In this document: one piece after another, positions 6,007 to 8,013 of the stretch
Layout: each line of letters begins with the position of its first letter
How positions within the stretch are numbered: the first letter of the stretch is position 1
Assembly: GCA_022013615.1 (NCBI GenBank)
Contig: JAKLQB010000877.1
Location: 1-8,013 of the forward strand
Source of the DNA: Desulfobacterales bacterium
Lineage (GTDB): Bacteria; Desulfobacterota; DSM-4660; Desulfatiglandales; Desulfatiglandaceae
Reading direction: 5' to 3'
Length of the DNA: 8,013 bases
The notes under the pieces: model-generated
What the model was told of the DNA's origin: nothing
What the model saw: only the letters and a program-made list of their open reading frames with translations
Databases searched by the model: none
Program-made: the position numbers and the translations under genes

Positions 6007-7365
6007 TTAGCCTGGCCTATCCAGGCCGCACCAATTAATCGCCATTGCTGCATACACCTTTGCACAGGTTACCACCTGATCAATTGACACACATTCATCT
6101 ATTCCATGTATCCCAATCATTTTCATATGGGCACCAGGCCCGAAGAGTACTGAAGGAACCCCTTTCTGACCCATAAACGATGCGTCGCTTGCTCCTCTAA
6201 ATCCCGAATAAACAGCATGAGATCCCGTAATCTCTTGAAATGAACGAGCTAAGACCTGGTTTCCGGGATGCTTTATGGAGACTTTGCTTGCTTCCCACTC
6301 CTCGGATTCATACTCGATAAATTGAGGGGGATGATGCTTAAGCCATTCATCATCTTTGGTTCCTTCACTTATGGCCTGTTGAATACCCTCCTTAACCTGT
6401 TTCGAGGGAACAGTGTTGGGGTGTGAAACAACATATGTGAGGCGGCAAATACTTGGCACAGTGCCCATATAGGTTCCCCCTTCTATGAAAGAAGGATTCA
6501 TGGTGAAAATTCGCACCTTTTCCTGATCCCCTGACAGGGGATATCCACCCAGATCCAGGACTTCGTCTTTCCAACTGGTGTTCCATTCATCTTCCAGTTG
6601 CCTTAAGATCTGAACCAACTGAGCCCCCTTTAGGATCGCATCCACACCAATTTCATGGGATTCACCCAATTGGTACCGGTCCGGGAACAAGACATAGTCC
6701 CTGGCACATGCGTGAACAGGTTTTCCCCTGATCAACAGTTCGAATACAAACACCCCGAAGGACTGAGTTTGTATCTCACAGCCGGTAGGTTCGGCAATCA
6801 CGGCAAAAGGGGCACTGTACCCCCTCTCAACCGTGGCCGCAGCACCGATGGTCTTCCCTTCCATTGACTCTTCACCAATCACCGACTGGATATAGAGGTC
6901 GCCTGACAGGTTGATACCACTCTCGCGTATTGCCTTCGCCGCCCAAAAAATGGCAGTCAAGCCACCCTTATCATCTGAAGCCCCGCGGCCGTATATCAGC
7001 CCATTCTCTTTTATAGCCTTCCAGGGCGAGTGCCTCCACAGCCCTTCGTCTTCCTTGTGAACAGGGACAACATCGCAGTGGGCCTGAAGGATTAGGGCGT
7101 TACCGGACCCTTTCCCCTTGATGGTCCCGACCAGGTTGGGTCTATTTTTTTTTGGATCCACACTCCACAGATCAACTCTGTCCAGACCTGCATCCTGAAA
7201 TTGGGTCTTGAGCCAGTTCTGTACCCTGTGCTCTTTTCCTTGATCATAAAGGCCTGTATTGGTTGACCTGAAACTGATAAGACGTTTGAGGAACCTTTCA
7301 ACGTCTTTACCGTGCGCTTCTATGTACTGGCTGACCTCTTTTATCAGCTCCGACTGTAGTTTCAT
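6007..7365 (-). CDS. M20-family metallopeptidase / ArgE-DapE-type deacylase
   Basis: A predicted 452-residue cytoplasmic di-zinc hydrolase that cleaves an amide or peptide bond, such as an N-acyl amino acid or a dipeptide. Putative metal and catalytic residues are all in place: H96 and D98 in QAHCDVVPV, bridging D131 in GRGASDDKGG, catalytic E165 and metal E166 in GEES, E192 in IAEPTG, and H420 in IGIHGIDECV. A dimerisation-domain His is seen at H218 (GKPVHA). There is no signal peptide. The ATG at 7363-7365 is preferred; a GTG at 7396-7398 would add 11 residues. Neither has a strong ribosome site, although AGGG lies 11 bases before the ATG. The gene ends 63 bp before the binding-protein gene and points the same way, so the enzyme may process what the transporter imports. 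The precise substrate is not readable; ArgE, DapE, CPG2 and dipeptidase branches look alike at this level. Confidence 0.92.
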   Translation of the reverse strand: MKLQSELIKEVSQYIEAHGKDVERFLKRLISFRSTNTGLYDQGKEHRVQNWLKTQFQDAGLDRVDLWSVDPKKNRPNLVGTIKGKGSGNALILQAHCDVVPVHKEDEGLWRHSPWKAIKENGLIYGRGASDDKGGLTAIFWAAKAIRESGINLSGDLYIQSVIGEESMEGKTIGAAATVERGYSAPFAVIAEPTGCEIQTQSFGVFVFELLIRGKPVHACARDYVLFPDRYQLGESHEIGVDAILKGAQLVQILRQLEDEWNTSWKDEVLDLGGYPLSGDQEKVRIFTMNPSFIEGGTYMGTVPSICRLTYVVSHPNTVPSKQVKEGIQQAISEGTKDDEWLKHHPPQFIEYESEEWEASKVSIKHPGNQVLARSFQEITGSHAVYSGFRGASDASFMGQKGVPSVLFGPGAHMKMIGIHGIDECVSIDQVVTCAKVYAAMAINWCGLDRPG

Positions 7366-7470
7366 GTGTTTTTCTGCCCTTACTTTGGCTATAACCACTG
7401 CGTCACGAATATCTCAATCTCAACGTTTCTTCCCATATGACTGACCACTTATTCGTCGTTTTGTGTCCAC

Positions 7471-8013
7471 TTATCTTTTTTTCGCTTCATTGAGGTAGCT
7501 CAAGTCAATCGCCTGATCAAGGGGAATGAACCTTTTCTGAGACCCGGTCATAACAAAGTGGTCCTGCATGATGGTTAGATCATTTCTGTCAATCTCATCG
7601 GTATACTTATAGGCTTGAATCAATTCAAAAGCCACATTTTCAGGGATATCCGTATACTGTTTGTTGAAGGCTTTATACTCATCCTGATGAAGGCCACGCT
7701 GAACTTCGTTGACATATTTCAGGGCCTTCAGGTATGCACGGAGAAATTTGATCACCACTTCACGGTTCTTCTCTAAAAACTTATCCCTTGCTGCTATGGC
7801 GGTCACCTGCATTTTTGGAAAATAATCGGTCTCTTTGAATAACTCCACGGCGATCCCTTTCTTCACCGCCAGATTGAACCAGGGCGCTCTTAATCTTGCA
7901 GCAACCACATCTCCTTTCTCAAGGGCCGCCAGGGAATCCAATGGCTTTGGGATTCTGGTCCAGACAATCTCACCATAAAGTTTCCCAAAAATCTTATGAG
8001 CCACAGGGAAGGG
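7471..8013 (-). CDS. NMT1/SsuA-like ABC transporter substrate-binding protein, C-terminal part (cut by the right edge)
   Basis: The reading frame is open to the window edge, so the start and signal peptide lie outside. A GTG at 8002-8004 is only an internal valine. The visible 180 residues match the second half of SsuA/THI5-like periplasmic binding proteins, which serve taurine-, nitrate- or pyrimidine-type ABC importers. Recognisable parts are SLAALEKGDVVAARLRAPWFNLAVKKG, then YFPKMQVTAIAARDKFLEKNREVVIKFLRAYLKAL, and the C-terminal IPLDQAIDLSYLNEA. This fold differs from the family 5 binding protein at 4183-5943, so it probably belongs to another importer encoded to the right. The gene ends in TAA at 7471-7473. 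About 105 bp separate it from the preferred M20 start, with no clear terminator hairpin. The ligand cannot be inferred. Confidence 0.85.
   Translation of the reverse strand, partial: PFPVAHKIFGKLYGEIVWTRIPKPLDSLAALEKGDVVAARLRAPWFNLAVKKGIAVELFKETDYFPKMQVTAIAARDKFLEKNREVVIKFLRAYLKALKYVNEVQRGLHQDEYKAFNKQYTDIPENVAFELIQAYKYTDEIDRNDLTIMQDHFVMTGSQKRFIPLDQAIDLSYLNEAKKR

Noticed and set aside
7442..7473. Near-duplicate TGACCACTTAT / TGTCCACTTAT about 21 bp apart beyond the M20 gene
   Set aside because: The shared core is short, it has one mismatch and no inverted symmetry, and the second copy runs into the stop codon of the binding-protein gene; too weak for an operator call.

Overview
The window is one co-directional block of eight genes, all on the minus strand, so transcription runs from high to low coordinates. 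In transcription order they are: the C-terminal part of an NMT1/SsuA-like ABC substrate-binding protein (cut by the right edge); an M20-family metallohydrolase; a family 5 (DppA/OppA-type) periplasmic solute-binding protein; two DppB/DppC-type permeases; two DppD/DppF-type ATPases; and the first 27 codons of a probable UbiD-family decarboxylase (cut by the left edge).

The organism looks like a Gram-negative bacterium of moderate GC. The binding protein has a plain Sec signal peptide with no lipobox, and most starts have GGAGG-type ribosome sites. A C-run/G-run inverted repeat of a kind I associate with Desulfobacterota and similar anaerobe genomes lies between two genes. A UbiD-like gene and cysteine motifs fitting Fe-S clusters in both ATPases agree with an anaerobic lifestyle. 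The taxonomic guess is inference only.

Region by region: 7471-8013 is the binding-protein fragment. 7366-7470 is a short spacer with no visible terminator. 6007-7365 is the M20 hydrolase. 4183-5943 is the solute-binding protein. 3978-4182 is the longest non-coding stretch (205 bp) and holds the hairpin-rich inverted repeat. 3012-3977 and 2078-2971 are the permeases, separated by 40 bp made largely of a 14-bp tandem repeat. 1113-2075 and 145-1116 are the ATPases, overlapping by 4 bp. After a 61-bp gap the UbiD-like gene starts at 83.

Together, 145-5943 encodes a complete five-component peptide/oligopeptide-class importer. The adjacent M20 enzyme could hydrolyse the imported amide or peptide. 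A UbiD-like decarboxylase downstream suggests, but does not prove, a role in catabolising a carboxylated product. The genes themselves belong to well-known families. The less ordinary signals are the two intergenic repeats, which sit where they could set the expression ratios of the transporter subunits. I found no clear sign of an undescribed system.
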